A stretch of DNA of 64,000 bases from Algoriphagus sp. NG3 (lineage in GTDB: Bacteria; Bacteroidota; Bacteroidia; Cytophagales; Cyclobacteriaceae): positions 2,170,001 through 2,234,000 of the forward strand of contig NZ_CP139421.1 in assembly GCF_034119865.1 (NCBI RefSeq), written 5' to 3'. Under the pieces are notes generated by a model. The model was not told the DNA's origin. It saw only the letters and a program-made list of their open reading frames with translations, and did not search any database. Shown here piece by piece: positions 9,043 through 18,472 of this stretch. Each line of letters starts with the position of its first letter. Within the stretch, counting starts at the first letter, position 1. Position numbers and translations under genes: made by a program.

Positions 9043-9570
9043 ATGAATGAACCTACTACAGATACTATTGAGGATTTTAAAAAGGGCAAACAAGAGGCGA
9101 TTGAAGCAGTTTATCATTATTACAAACCTTTATTAGTCAATTTTGTACTCACGTTTATAAAGGATGCTGAGGAAGCAGAGGTGATTTTTCATAATGTGTT
9201 TTTAAAAATACTAAGAAGGAAAAAGGAACTGGATTCGGCGCAAGCGATACGTCCTTATGTTTTTACCATCACCAAAAATGAGGTCAGGGATTATTTCAAG
9301 CGGCTGAGCTTAAGCCGGAAAAAGGCCACTGAGTATTATGAAGGCAAGATAGAAAGCAGTGTAGATCTGAAGATTGAGGAAGAGGCGCTTCTGAATAAAT
9401 TGGAGGAGGCCATGGAAATGCTTACCGAACAAAGAAAAAAGGTGATACAGCTTTCCTACTACGACAATCTATCCTATCAGGAGATCGCTGATGTAATGTT
9501 GATTTCAAAAAACACGGTAAAAAACCACTTGATCAAGGCCAGGATTAGTCTTAGGAGTTATTTGACATAG
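9043..9570 (+). CDS. ECF-type RNA polymerase sigma factor
   Basis: This 175-residue protein has sigma region 2 over about residues 15-95 and region 4 over about 120-172. The C-terminal part shows the helix-turn-helix expected for sigma-70 region 4 (NLSYQEIADVML followed by SKNTVKNHL). Length and domain order fit the ECF group. ECF factors of Bacteroidota are usually next to a FecR-like anti-sigma gene that responds to a SusC-like receptor with an STN domain. No such anti-sigma gene lies on either side here, so this factor is an orphan in the window and its signal is unknown. Confidence 0.9.
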   Translation: MNEPTTDTIEDFKKGKQEAIEAVYHYYKPLLVNFVLTFIKDAEEAEVIFHNVFLKILRRKKELDSAQAIRPYVFTITKNEVRDYFKRLSLSRKKATEYYEGKIESSVDLKIEEEALLNKLEEAMEMLTEQRKKVIQLSYYDNLSYQEIADVMLISKNTVKNHLIKARISLRSYLT

Positions 9571-9574
9571 GTTT

Positions 9575-9866
9575 CAGGGAGAGGTTGGTAGATGACCGGT
9601 GTTGGATGATGGATGTCAGGTGTCGGATGCCCGGTGTATAATGGAATGGTCTGCGGTTGAAGGTGGGAAGTTGGAGGTGGGAGGTGGTAAGGTGGGAAGT
9701 CTGAAAGCTGAGGATTACAATAGGAAGATTGAAAAATTGGAAGATTAGGAGAATGAAGCTGAAAGGGTGTTGCAAGTCGGATGTCGGGTGACGGGTGTGA
9801 GCAGTGGTTAAAGGTTGGAAGGTGGTAAGGTGGATACTGAGATCCGTCTGGTTCAAGGTTATTAAC
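9575..9866. repeat. Degenerate word-repeat spacer
   Basis: The stretch consists of words such as GGATGTCAGGTGTCGGATG, GTTGGAGGTGGGAGGTGG and GATTGAAAAATTGGAAGATTAGG. Open frames on the opposite strand encode only low-complexity Ser/Pro/Thr/His-rich strings and are not genes. The spacer as a whole continues to 10277. Confidence 0.7.
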
Positions 9867-9870
9867 CACT

Positions 9871-10051
9871 GCAGCCTGAAGACTGCATTTAGCAAGGCAC
9901 AAGTTTGGTTCTACTGACTTGGGCCCAAAATATTGCAGTCTTCAGACTGCCTATTAGTAAACCACTCTCCCGACTTCTATTTCAATTTCACAACATAGCA
10001 GTCTGAAGACTGCATTGAAGAAGGCACAAGCCTGCCTGACCGGTAGGCAGG
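9871..10051. repeat. REP-like cluster: three GCAG..CTGC palindromes plus CCTGCCT palindrome
   Basis: Three related 16-bp palindromes lie at 9871-9886 (GCAGCCTGAAGACTGC), 9935-9950 (GCAGTCTTCAGACTGC) and 9998-10013 (GCAGTCTGAAGACTGC). They are followed at 10031-10051 by the near-palindrome CCTGCCTGACCGGTAGGCAGG. AAGGCACAAG follows both the first and the third copy. This is the layout of a bacterial REP/BIME cluster. Confidence 0.75.
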
Positions 10052-10114
10052 TCATGAGACCTTGCGCCAAGTAGCTGCTTGATACTGAGGGATGTGGCTA
10101 CAGCCCTCAGTATT

Positions 10115-10240
10115 CAGTGATTAAAGGTGGGAAGTGGGAAGCTTCTGAATACTGCGACTGCCAACTGGGACTCTTCTTACTTCGTGCTATCTTGGCTCCT
10201 GACTCCTGTGGGCAAGCTTAAATCTTGATTCTAGCTACTT
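10115..10240. repeat. Degenerate word-repeat spacer
   Basis: The stretch contains AAGGTGGGAAGTGGGAAGC and a run of CTTGATTCTAGCTACTTG-type words. It matches the composition of the spacers at 11950-12180 and 22190-22400, including the shared string GAATACTGCGACTGCCAACTGGGAC also seen near 12043. Confidence 0.65.
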
Positions 10241-10277
10241 GTTACTAACTAGTGATTTTTACTACCTTGCCTTCCCT

Positions 10278-11297
10278 ATGAAAAAACTTGAGATCCATTC
10301 ATTGCCGCTTAAGGAGGTCATCAGTGATATAGCCCTCGGTCTGGGTACAGAATATACCCAAGATTGTGGTGAATATATCGTTCATATACCGGAAAAATGG
10401 GGAGAAGGGAGTATCAAGGGGATAAATTTTGATGGGGGGTTGGGATTATTGATTTACAAATGTCTGTTTCATCAAGAAGTAGAAATGCAATTTACGGTGA
10501 ATAAGACCCATCCGTTAAAGTTTCTGTTTTGTCTCAATGGGGATCTCACCCATCACTTCGAAAAGGACCAGCAGGAACATCATCTTCAACAATATCAAAA
10601 TATAATTGTAGCCAGTAAGGATCACAACGGACACGTTTTGAATTTTAAAGAAAACGTACTGACAGAAATCTACAGTCTGGAAATTGACCGGAGCAAATTC
10701 AACTCCACAAGGTCATGTGAACTGGAGAAGACGAAACCAAACCTAAGGGAAGTTTTCATGGATGAAAAAGGGATCAATTCCTTCTACTACAATGGATTAT
10801 ACAGTCTAGTCCTGGCAGAGATTTTTGAAGACATGAAATCCCAGGAGTATGATCATCTGATCAAAAGGATCTATCTGGAAAGCCAATCTTACCGCATGCT
10901 GATACATCAACTCATACAATATGATGATGACACGGACATCAATTCGGACAACAAAATCCTGCGCAAATCGGAAGCCCATGCCATTCAGGAAGCTGTGGAA
11001 ATCATGAAGCTGGAATTGGATTCCCTGGATTCCCTGAACACCATAGCCCATCGGGTTGGGTTAAGTCCGAGGAAATTCCAGGCCGGATTCCGCCATTTTT
11101 TTGGGAAAAGCGCCAATGAATACGTTCAGACTCTACGGCTTAACCTGGCAAAGGATCTGCTGATCAATACTGCAGATAGTCTCCAGGAAATCAAGGATAA
11201 AGTGGGGTTTAGCAGCCAGAGTTATTTTACGGAACTTTTTAAGAAAACCTTCCGAGACACACCTTCCAACTATAGAAAGAAGCATAGAGGAAAATGA
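10278..11297 (+). CDS. AraC-family transcriptional regulator
   Basis: This 339-residue protein has an N-terminal effector-type region, probably cupin-like (about residues 1-220), and a C-terminal AraC double helix-turn-helix over about 235-335. That part shows NTIAHRVGLSPRKFQAGFRHFFG and ends QSYFTELFKKTFRDTPSNYRKK, the standard AraC signature. I chose the ATG at 10278 because the 13-codon upstream extension needs a TTG start inside repeat DNA. It stands alone: the next gene is convergent and the upstream spacer is repetitive, so its target genes cannot be inferred from position. Confidence 0.88.
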   Translation: MKKLEIHSLPLKEVISDIALGLGTEYTQDCGEYIVHIPEKWGEGSIKGINFDGGLGLLIYKCLFHQEVEMQFTVNKTHPLKFLFCLNGDLTHHFEKDQQEHHLQQYQNIIVASKDHNGHVLNFKENVLTEIYSLEIDRSKFNSTRSCELEKTKPNLREVFMDEKGINSFYYNGLYSLVLAEIFEDMKSQEYDHLIKRIYLESQSYRMLIHQLIQYDDDTDINSDNKILRKSEAHAIQEAVEIMKLELDSLDSLNTIAHRVGLSPRKFQAGFRHFFGKSANEYVQTLRLNLAKDLLINTADSLQEIKDKVGFSSQSYFTELFKKTFRDTPSNYRKKHRGK

Positions 11298-11402
11298 CCC
11301 GTAGTCAATCGCCTATTTTCAATATTCAATGCCCAACGGGCAATTCTCCGTAAATCAGTGGTCCAATCATTAAGTTTGCTAAGTGAGGTCATCTGATTAT
11401 AG

Positions 11403-11855
11403 CTAAGACAAAGAGGTGTTTCCCCTGGCATTCTTGACAATATCTTCCTGTACACGGATATAGGCGAGTTTGCAGGCATCAATAAAATCCCTGGCCCAGA
11501 AGCTGCCGTTTACCGTGCCGTCTTCCAACATTTCATAGCTATAAAGTTTGCCTTCAGGGAGCGCGTTCCCGTCACTTAAGCTGACTGCTATAATCTGAAG
11601 GTTCTCATTCATTCGTATGCTGAAGAGCTGCATTCCCCTTTCCATTTGGCCAAACTCTGGATTTAAAGGTAATTCCAGAATGCTTAACATGGAATTCACC
11701 TTGCCGGAAGCGTGGGCTTTCATCCACGCCTCACCTTTTTCCTTGTCCCCAAACACCCCCTCAATCCTAAACACGGGCAATGTTCCCTCCAACTGTGTAG
11801 AAGCAATTTCCATCAAGAGGTATTCTCCAGAAAAAACTATAAAGACGTTTTTCAT
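11403..11855 (-). CDS. Hypothetical protein, 150 aa
   Basis: The protein starts with an ATG at 11855 and has no signal peptide or membrane segment. I do not recognise the family. It has alternating hydrophobic/charged segments compatible with a small mixed alpha/beta cytoplasmic protein, including GYTVNGSFWARDF-like C-terminal sequence (actually TVNGSFWARDFIDA). It is convergent with the AraC gene, with a 105-bp gap. Codon use and the absence of low-complexity sequence make it look like a genuine gene. Confidence 0.65.
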   Translation of the reverse strand: MKNVFIVFSGEYLLMEIASTQLEGTLPVFRIEGVFGDKEKGEAWMKAHASGKVNSMLSILELPLNPEFGQMERGMQLFSIRMNENLQIIAVSLSDGNALPEGKLYSYEMLEDGTVNGSFWARDFIDACKLAYIRVQEDIVKNARGNTSLS

Positions 11856-12229
11856 TAAATGAATCTAAATTTATTTATAAGCCCGTTCTCAAAACGGATG
11901 CGCATATTACAGGCTTTTTATAAAAGGGGGTGTCGATTTAGAGACAAGTATTAACGGTTTGGTGACGGGGTGTTGGATGACGGATGTCCGGTGATGATTG
12001 GTTAGAGGTTGGAAAGTTGGAGGATGGAAGTGGGAAGTTGCTGAATACTGCGACTGCCAACTGGGACGCTTCTTACTATCTTGGCTCCTACTTCCGGCAG
12101 GCGAGCTTGATTCTTGGTTCTGGAATCTTGACTCTTGGTTCTGAACTCTTGATACTTACCTCACACTTCTCTAATCTCTAAAGATTGGAATAGTTATTGA
12201 ACAAGGGTCATTTCTTTTGATAACCGTCT
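11856..12229. repeat. Spacer with word repeats (about 11950-12180)
   Basis: The spacer contains GACGGATGTCCGGTGATG, GAGGTTGGAAAGTTGGAGG, the palindromic CTTCCGGCAGGCGAGC and repeated CTTGATTCTTGGTTCTGG words. I see no gene. Its word order (GGATG words, then GGAAG words, then CTTGAT words) is the same as in other spacers. Confidence 0.7.
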
Positions 12230-12835
12230 ATGAAAATACGTTTTACGCTCTTCCTACTCCTATTCTTTGCCTGCATGTCCTTTGCCGAGGCCCAGCGCTA
12301 TGGCACGGCGGTGGGATTGAGATTTGGAAACAATAACCTATACAGAACTGTGGGGCTCACTGCCCAACAAAGGATCAGCAAACGACTCTCCATAGAGGGG
12401 ATCTTGCAATCTGACTTTAATTTAAACACTACCATGTCAGTGCTTATGGAGAAACACCATCCCATTATTTCCAAGCGTTTCAATTATTACTATGGAGTAG
12501 GTCCCTCTTTGGGAGTGGAAGAAAGTTTTGTGAAAGATCCCGAAAGCAAGCAAATCCTCCATACCTACGGTAATGCCACTGCGGGAATTGACCTTATCGG
12601 AGGTCTGGAACTGACGATGCTGAATACCGTAATTTCCCTGGACTATAAGCCCAATATCAATCTGGTAGGCAGGGAAGAATTCTACAGGGGACAAGTCGGG
12701 ATATCCGCCCGCATGGTTTTGGTGAAAAGCAAGGAGCAGAAGAAGAAACAGAGAAAGCGTCAAAAAGCCAAAAAGAGAGCCAAAAAACCAACATTCAAGG
12801 AGCAAGTGAACTCAGTATTCCAGAAGAAAAATTAA
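12230..12835 (+). CDS. Secreted/outer-membrane beta-barrel-like protein with Lys-rich tail
   Basis: This 201-residue protein has a clear signal peptide ending near CMSFAEAQ. The mature part has alternating beta-strand-like segments with Gly and aromatic residues (YYYGVGPSLGV), as in small outer-membrane beta-barrels of Bacteroidota. From about residue 163 it changes to a strongly basic Lys/Arg-rich tail (KKKQRKRQKAKKRAKK). Such a tail is unusual for a barrel protein and may bind nucleic acid, polyanions or the cell surface. I know no named family for it, and it has no close neighbour on the same strand. Confidence 0.7.
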   Translation: MKIRFTLFLLLFFACMSFAEAQRYGTAVGLRFGNNNLYRTVGLTAQQRISKRLSIEGILQSDFNLNTTMSVLMEKHHPIISKRFNYYYGVGPSLGVEESFVKDPESKQILHTYGNATAGIDLIGGLELTMLNTVISLDYKPNINLVGREEFYRGQVGISARMVLVKSKEQKKKQRKRQKAKKRAKKPTFKEQVNSVFQKKN

Positions 12836-12854
12836 GGATTTTTGGTTCGCGCAT

Positions 12855-12997
12855 AGGGCTTGCTGAAAAAGTCTCAGCTATGCCAGGTTCAAGGCGGCCG
12901 AGTGAAGATGTATGCTTATACTTCGAATGAGGCCAACGCAGAAGATGGTATGGCTGAGGCTAGCATAAAAAAATCCCGATTTTGATATTTTGTGGTG
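12855..12997. repeat. Dispersed fold-back repeat, copy 1
   Basis: This roughly 143-bp element begins AGGGCTTGCTGAAAAAGTC and ends near TATTTTGTGGTG. It recurs at 34546-34700 with shared blocks GTCTCAGCTATGCC, GTGAAGATGTATGCTT, AATGAGGCC, GCTGAGGCTAGC and ATCCCGATTTTG. CTCAGCTATGCC near one end is nearly complementary to GGTATGGCTGAG near the other, so the element can fold back on itself. It may be a MITE or a non-autonomous IS remnant. Confidence 0.75.
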
Positions 12998-13086
12998 AAA
13001 TGAATAGAGATATCTTGTCTTCAGAAAGCTTGAAACTGCTCTCATGAAAAATAAGCCAATCAGTCAAAAGAATAACTTTTAATCTA

Positions 13087-13797
13087 TTACTGCCGTTTTT
13101 CAGCATGCCCTAAATAAGCCTTCTCATGCAGGTCAGCCCTATTTACCACTGACCTATACCACTTCATTCTCAGGATTTGCTTATCCTCCTCCGTGAGATA
13201 GAAATCCGGGTGATTGTAATTATTGGATTTTTTGACAAGTTCGTATAACGAGATGGATGCTGCCACGGAAATATTAAAGCTCTCCGTAAACCCCAGCATG
13301 GGGATATGCACTAACCCATCCACGTTTTCTTTTACTTCCTGGCTTATCCCCTCATGTTCATTCCCAAAAACCAACGCCAGCTTTTGATCCGGTTCTAAAT
13401 CACAGATTGAAACAGAACCTGGTAAAGGACTAGTTCCATATATCTTATATCCATTTTTCCTTAAGCTGGAAAAGCAATCCTGAACCGCGGAGCCCCCCGG
13501 GGTGTAATACTTATGCAGATCCACCCACTGGGAAGCTCCACGGGTCACGTACGGATTGATCTTGTACCTATTCACCTTCTCGATGACATGCACATCCTGT
13601 ATACCAAAGCAATCACAGGTACGCAACACAGCACTGGCATTATGTGGTTTGAAAATATCCTCCAGAACTACCGTCAGGAAACGGGTTCTATGTGCCAGAA
13701 CCTTTTCCATCACTGCTTTCTTATGGTCAGTAATGTACTGGCCCAGATAATCCAGCCAACCCTGATCAATAATCTCTAAGTTACTTTTCTCCCCCAT
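13087..13797 (-). CDS. trmH: tRNA/rRNA 2'-O-methyltransferase, TrmH (SpoU) family
   Basis: The product is about 236 residues, the usual length for TrmH. The SPOUT motifs are visible: motif 1 around FKPHNASAVLRTCDCFG, motif 2 as LALVFGNEHEGIS, and motif 3 as IPMLGFTESFNISVAAS. TrmH methylates G18 in tRNA. I chose the ATG at 13797 (MGEKSN) because the longer frame runs about 100 bp into parC and its extra N-terminus is only antisense-like sequence. The gene starts 19 bp after the parC stop, so it is probably the last gene of a parE-parC-trmH transcript. Confidence 0.85.
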   Translation of the reverse strand: MGEKSNLEIIDQGWLDYLGQYITDHKKAVMEKVLAHRTRFLTVVLEDIFKPHNASAVLRTCDCFGIQDVHVIEKVNRYKINPYVTRGASQWVDLHKYYTPGGSAVQDCFSSLRKNGYKIYGTSPLPGSVSICDLEPDQKLALVFGNEHEGISQEVKENVDGLVHIPMLGFTESFNISVAASISLYELVKKSNNYNHPDFYLTEEDKQILRMKWYRSVVNRADLHEKAYLGHAEKRQ

Positions 13798-13816
13798 TCC
13801 TTTCGTATGAAGCTGG

Positions 13817-16435
13817 TTAAAATAGTCCCAACTGATCCTCCTCGTCTTTATTAACTGACAAATCAATGGTAGAACCAATTTCCAAGTCATCATCAGATTC
13901 TTTTTCATCACCTTCAGCATCCTGATCTTTGGATGGTTCTGATTTCTTAGACTCTATTAGACTAAGGTCTTTTACCTGATAGGTGCTCAGTTTATTGCCC
14001 AGTGCTTTCCATCCCTTAATATCAATCAACATATCCAGGTCATACTCCATCACTTCTTCCTCTTTGCCTTTGACAAGGGTGACCCGAGCCTGAGGTTGCT
14101 TCTCTGTAGAAATCAGCTTCAAATAGGATTGCTTGTGGTCTGAAATAAAGTTAAAATTCTTATTTAGAGTTGTTGTCTCTATCTGGAATCTTTTTATATA
14201 ATAGGTTTTACTAGCCCCATCAAAGTAAATGGCTGACAGTACTTTATCAGGATTGAATTTTTCGATCAGCAACACATTATCCACGTCGTATCGGTTGGTC
14301 AATTCGAACGTGGTCAATTCATAATCCCCGCTTTTGTAGCAGACCAGCACCCGATCGTCCCCGAGGAAATTCCCTATCAATTTGCCCCGCTCATCTGTAT
14401 TCAATCTGCCTACTATGGAGTCATAGTATATATCCAATCCACCCAAGGTAGAAACCCCTTCCATTTTCAACTGGATTTTGCGTATAGGGTGGCGGGTCAG
14501 GATATTACCTCCTGCTCCCCTGCCCTTGATCTCTATGGTAGCAAAATCAAAATCAAAAACCTTCACCCGTGCTTTTGCCCCTTGCGTCAGGTACACCGTA
14601 ATAATCTCAGCTTCCCCATTTGGATTAGCGGTAAGATAGAGTGCCTTACTTCCTTTGCTGCCTTTGGTGAGCAGGTATTCCTTGTCCCTAGTCACTGCCA
14701 ACACCTGGAATCGCTTCACCATTGCACGTCCGGTGGCTCCATCCAGATAGATCAGGTTATAGACCATTCGTTCGTCCCCTTTCCGGAAGACGGCCACATG
14801 GAGAATATCCTTGCCCATAAAATTCTTCTCCTGGATCTTGGAAACCATGCAGACACCATCCCTACGGATCACGATGATATCATCCAGATCAGAGCAGTCG
14901 CAGACAAACTCATCCTTCTTAAGGCTGTATCCCACAAAACCATCCGCACGGTTTACATACAATTTGGCATTGGTAGCAGCTACCGCATTCGCCTGGATGG
15001 CATCGAAAGTTCTTATTTCAGTCTTACGCTCCCGCCCTTTTCCATACTTAGTCAGGAGGTTTTGATAGTAAGCAATGGCATAATCGGTAAGGTGTCTCAA
15101 GTGGTGATTTACCTCCTTCAGTTCATCCTGAAGGCGTTTCATCAGTTCATCTGCCTTGAAGGTATCGAACTTTGAGATACGCTTGATTTTAATCTCTGTC
15201 AGACGAACCAAATCATCTGTAGTGATCTCCCGGTAGAAATCAGGTTTGTAAGGATCCAGTCCTTCATCTATCGCCTTCAGTACATCATCCCAGGTAGTAC
15301 ATTCCTCTATATCGCGGTAGATCCTATTTTCTATGAATATCTTTTCCAGGGAGGAGAAAAGCAGCTTCTCCATCAATTCCCCTTTGCGGATTTCCAGTTC
15401 ACGCTTCAAAAGCGCCCTGGTCTGCTTGGTATTGTACTCCAGGATCTCGTTTACGGTAAGGAAAATCGGAGTATCCTTGATGATCACACAGGCATTTGGA
15501 GAAATGGATACTTCACAGTCCGTGAAAGCATACAAAGCATCTATGGTCACGTCAGGGGATACACCCGGAGCGAGTTGGATGGCGATTTCTACATCTTTGG
15601 CAGTGTTATCCACCACCTTTTTGATTTTAATCTTCCCCTTGTCATTGGCTTTGAGGATGGAATCGATCAAAGAATCAGTGGTGGTTCCATAAGGTATATC
15701 CTTAATCAACAGAGTTTTACTATCCTCCTCTTCAATCCTTGCTCTAACTTTGACTTTGCCACCACGAAGGCCTTCGTTGTATTCGGAGAAATCCGCCAAT
15801 CCGCCTGTGATAAAATCAGGAAGTACGTTGGTTTTGTTTCCTTTGAGGATCTCTATAGATGCGAGGATCAATTCGCAGAAATTATGGGGAAGTATCTTGG
15901 TGGAGAGACCTACGGCAATACCTTCTACGCCCTGCGCGAGCAAAAGGGGGAATTTGACAGGCAGCGTGACCGGCTCTCTTTTTCGCCCGTCATAGGAAAG
16001 CTGCCACTCGGTAGTCTGCGCATTGAAGAGTACTTCCAGTGCAAACTTGGAGAGTCTGGCTTCAATGTATCTGGCCGCTGCTGCCCTATCTCCGGTGCGC
16101 ACATCTCCCCAGTTGCCCTGCGTTTCTATCAGCAGATCCTTTTGGCCGAGATTGACTATGGCATCACCTATGGAGGCATCACCGTGCGGGTGAAACTGCA
16201 TGGACTGGCCGATGATATTGGCTACTTTGTTGAAGCGGCCATCGTCCATTTCCTTCATTGCATGCAGAATACGACGCTGCACGGGTTTCAAACCATCTTC
16301 TACCGCCGGAACTGCACGCTCGAGAATTACATAAGAAGCATAATCAAGAAACCACTCCTTGTACATTCCTGTCACCGGGACAGAAGTGTGCAGGGATTCG
16401 TCGTCGTTCTCAGGTAAATTGTTTTCTTCACTCAT
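13817..16435 (-). CDS. parC: DNA topoisomerase IV subunit A
   Basis: This 872-residue protein has the breakage-reunion domain in the first ~470 residues and a C-terminal beta-pinwheel. The catalytic tyrosine lies in the AAARYIEARLS context, and the quinolone-region HPHGDASIGDAIV is present. The acidic C-terminus ends with a short DEEDQLGLF tail. Bacteroidota encode topoisomerase IV as a parE-parC pair, and the gene directly downstream of parE here supports ParC over GyrA. The protein decatenates daughter chromosomes. The C-terminal Lys/Asp/Ser-rich stretch around residues 825-860 is low complexity and probably disordered. Confidence 0.93.
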   Translation of the reverse strand: MSEENNLPENDDESLHTSVPVTGMYKEWFLDYASYVILERAVPAVEDGLKPVQRRILHAMKEMDDGRFNKVANIIGQSMQFHPHGDASIGDAIVNLGQKDLLIETQGNWGDVRTGDRAAAARYIEARLSKFALEVLFNAQTTEWQLSYDGRKREPVTLPVKFPLLLAQGVEGIAVGLSTKILPHNFCELILASIEILKGNKTNVLPDFITGGLADFSEYNEGLRGGKVKVRARIEEEDSKTLLIKDIPYGTTTDSLIDSILKANDKGKIKIKKVVDNTAKDVEIAIQLAPGVSPDVTIDALYAFTDCEVSISPNACVIIKDTPIFLTVNEILEYNTKQTRALLKRELEIRKGELMEKLLFSSLEKIFIENRIYRDIEECTTWDDVLKAIDEGLDPYKPDFYREITTDDLVRLTEIKIKRISKFDTFKADELMKRLQDELKEVNHHLRHLTDYAIAYYQNLLTKYGKGRERKTEIRTFDAIQANAVAATNAKLYVNRADGFVGYSLKKDEFVCDCSDLDDIIVIRRDGVCMVSKIQEKNFMGKDILHVAVFRKGDERMVYNLIYLDGATGRAMVKRFQVLAVTRDKEYLLTKGSKGSKALYLTANPNGEAEIITVYLTQGAKARVKVFDFDFATIEIKGRGAGGNILTRHPIRKIQLKMEGVSTLGGLDIYYDSIVGRLNTDERGKLIGNFLGDDRVLVCYKSGDYELTTFELTNRYDVDNVLLIEKFNPDKVLSAIYFDGASKTYYIKRFQIETTTLNKNFNFISDHKQSYLKLISTEKQPQARVTLVKGKEEEVMEYDLDMLIDIKGWKALGNKLSTYQVKDLSLIESKKSEPSKDQDAEGDEKESDDDLEIGSTIDLSVNKDEEDQLGLF

Positions 16436-16547
16436 AGTATAATCCAGTATTTATAGCATTGGAAGGTCAATAAGACCAACCCAACCGAAATCATATTTCC
16501 AATCAGGAAATAATCATTTGAAATTATTTGCATCTTTTATGCAAAAA

Positions 16548-18449
16548 TCAAGCGGCCTCATCCTCCTCCTCGACCGCTTCTTCTTTCTTGGGGTCTTCGA
16601 GAGCCAAATCCTTCTCGATTTTCAGGTTTTTGATAATGAAATTTTGCCGGTTAGGCGTGTTTTTTCCCATATAGAACGTCAGCAGGTCCCCTATTTTGGT
16701 TTCCTTATTCAATATGATCGGCTCCAACCGGATATCTTCCCCGATAAACCCTCCGAATTCCTCTGGGGAGATCTCACCCAATCCTTTGAATCGGGTGATT
16801 TCCGGCTTGTTTCCAAGCTTATGAATAGCCCGCTGCCGCTCTTCGTCGGTATAGCAATAGATTGTTTCTTTCTTGTTTCTCACCCGGAACAAAGGTGTTT
16901 CCAGAATAAACAAATGGCCGTTCTTGACCAGATCCGGGAAAAACTGTAAGAAGTAGGTCATGATCAGCAACCGGATGTGCATACCATCCACATCGGCATC
17001 TGTGGCGATCACGATCTTTCTATAACGAAGATTCTCTATGCCATCCTCTATGTTCAGTGCATGCTGAAGCAAGTTAAACTCCTCATTCTCATACACCACT
17101 TTCTTGGTCATCCCGAAACAGTTCAGGGGCTTTCCTCGAAGGGAAAACACAGCCTGGGTCTGCACGTCACGGGACTTGGTGATGGATCCTGAGGCAGAGT
17201 CACCCTCCGTGAGAAAGAGCATGGTATTCGCCTTCACATCCTCTTTGGCTTTGGGATCATCATAGTGGACGCGGCAGTCCCTAAGTTTTTTGTTATGGAG
17301 GTTGGCTTTTTTGGCCCGCTCATTGGCAAGTTTCTTAATGCCGGAAATCTCCTTTCGTTCCCGCTCGGACTGTAGGATACGCTTCAGAAGTGCATCTGCC
17401 ACTGCGGGGTTTTTATGCAGGTAATTGTCCAACTCCGTCTTCAGGAAGTCATTGATAAAAGTCCGGACAGTGGGTCCGTCAGGTCCTACGGATTGGGAGC
17501 CAAGCTTTGTTTTAGTCTGGGATTCAAAGACAGGTTCCTGCACCCGGATAGAAACAGCGGCTACCACACTTTGACGGATATCCGAGGCATCGTAATCCTT
17601 CTTGAAAAATTCCCGCACAGTCCTTACTACCGCCTCACGGAAAGCCGCCAGGTGGGTTCCTCCCTGAGTGGTGTATTGACCGTTGACAAAGGAGTAGTAT
17701 TCTTCCCCGTACTGGTTGGAATGGGTAATTGCTACCTCTATATCATTTCCTTTCAGGTGGATGATGGGATAGCGCTGGGTTTCCTCGTCGATCTTATTGG
17801 ATAAGAGATCGTAAAGCCCTCTGTCAGAGAAGTACTTTTTGCCGTTATAATTGATGGTCAGCCCTGCATTCAGGTAGGCATAGTTCCAGATCTGGTTTTC
17901 CAGGTATTCCGGGATGAAATGGTAATTTTTGAAAATGCCTCCATCAGGAGAGAAGACCACTTTGGTACCGTTACGGTCAGAAGATTTGCTGACCGGGGGA
18001 TCACTGACCAGAATACCCTTTTCGAATTCCGCTACTTTGGTTTCACCGTTCCGGTAAGCCTGGACTTTGAAAAAATCCGACAAGGCGTTTACGGCCTTGG
18101 TACCGACCCCATTCAGTCCAACGGATTTTTGAAAGGCGCCTGAATCGTATTTACCCCCCGTATTGATTTTGGACACACAGTCTATCACTTTTCCCAAAGG
18201 AATACCGCGCCCATAGTCTCTAACTTCTACTTTATGCTCAGAGATTTTGACATCTATGGTTCTGCCATAGCCCATCATGTGTTCATCGATGGAATTGTCC
18301 AGTACTTCTTTTACCAGTACATAGATCCCATCATCCTGCGCGCTTCCATCTCCCAATTTACCGATGTACATCCCCGGTCTCAGCCGGATATGTTCCCTCC
18401 AATCAAGGGATTTGATACTGTCCTCTGTATATTTTACTTCTCCAGCCAT
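16548..18449 (-). CDS. parE: DNA topoisomerase IV subunit B
   Basis: The 633-residue product has the GHKL ATPase domain ([14 protein letters not shown] and VRDYGRGIP), a transducer domain, and a TOPRIM domain with TEGDSASGS and [10 protein letters not shown]. Length and the short C-terminus match ParE rather than long GyrB proteins. It ends with a Glu-rich tail ([11 protein letters not shown]). It lies 112 bp upstream of parC on the same strand and supplies the ATPase half of topoisomerase IV. It follows the small membrane-protein gene at 18473-18967 by 23 bp. Confidence 0.93.
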   Translation of the reverse strand: MAGEVKYTEDSIKSLDWREHIRLRPGMYIGKLGDGSAQDDGIYVLVKEVLDNSIDEHMMGYGRTIDVKISEHKVEVRDYGRGIPLGKVIDCVSKINTGGKYDSGAFQKSVGLNGVGTKAVNALSDFFKVQAYRNGETKVAEFEKGILVSDPPVSKSSDRNGTKVVFSPDGGIFKNYHFIPEYLENQIWNYAYLNAGLTINYNGKKYFSDRGLYDLLSNKIDEETQRYPIIHLKGNDIEVAITHSNQYGEEYYSFVNGQYTTQGGTHLAAFREAVVRTVREFFKKDYDASDIRQSVVAAVSIRVQEPVFESQTKTKLGSQSVGPDGPTVRTFINDFLKTELDNYLHKNPAVADALLKRILQSERERKEISGIKKLANERAKKANLHNKKLRDCRVHYDDPKAKEDVKANTMLFLTEGDSASGSITKSRDVQTQAVFSLRGKPLNCFGMTKKVVYENEEFNLLQHALNIEDGIENLRYRKIVIATDADVDGMHIRLLIMTYFLQFFPDLVKNGHLFILETPLFRVRNKKETIYCYTDEERQRAIHKLGNKPEITRFKGLGEISPEEFGGFIGEDIRLEPIILNKETKIGDLLTFYMGKNTPNRQNFIIKNLKIEKDLALEDPKKEEAVEEEDEAA

Positions 18450-18472
18450 AATCTAATTGATGCTAATTATAC

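Noticed and set aside
9551..9902. Minus-strand open frames in the repeat spacer
   Set aside because: The translations are Ser/Pro/Thr/His/Leu low-complexity strings produced by GGAAG/GGATG word repeats.
9871..10051. CRISPR array
   Set aside because: The palindromic units are only 16 bp, imperfect and three in number, and no cas gene is present; REP-like DNA explains them better.
13798..13920. Longer TrmH start at 13920
   Set aside because: It would overlap the parC coding end by about 100 bp, and the extra residues have no family similarity.
15575..16417. 280-codon plus-strand open frame opposite parC
   Set aside because: It is entirely antisense to a conserved topoisomerase gene and is a shadow frame.
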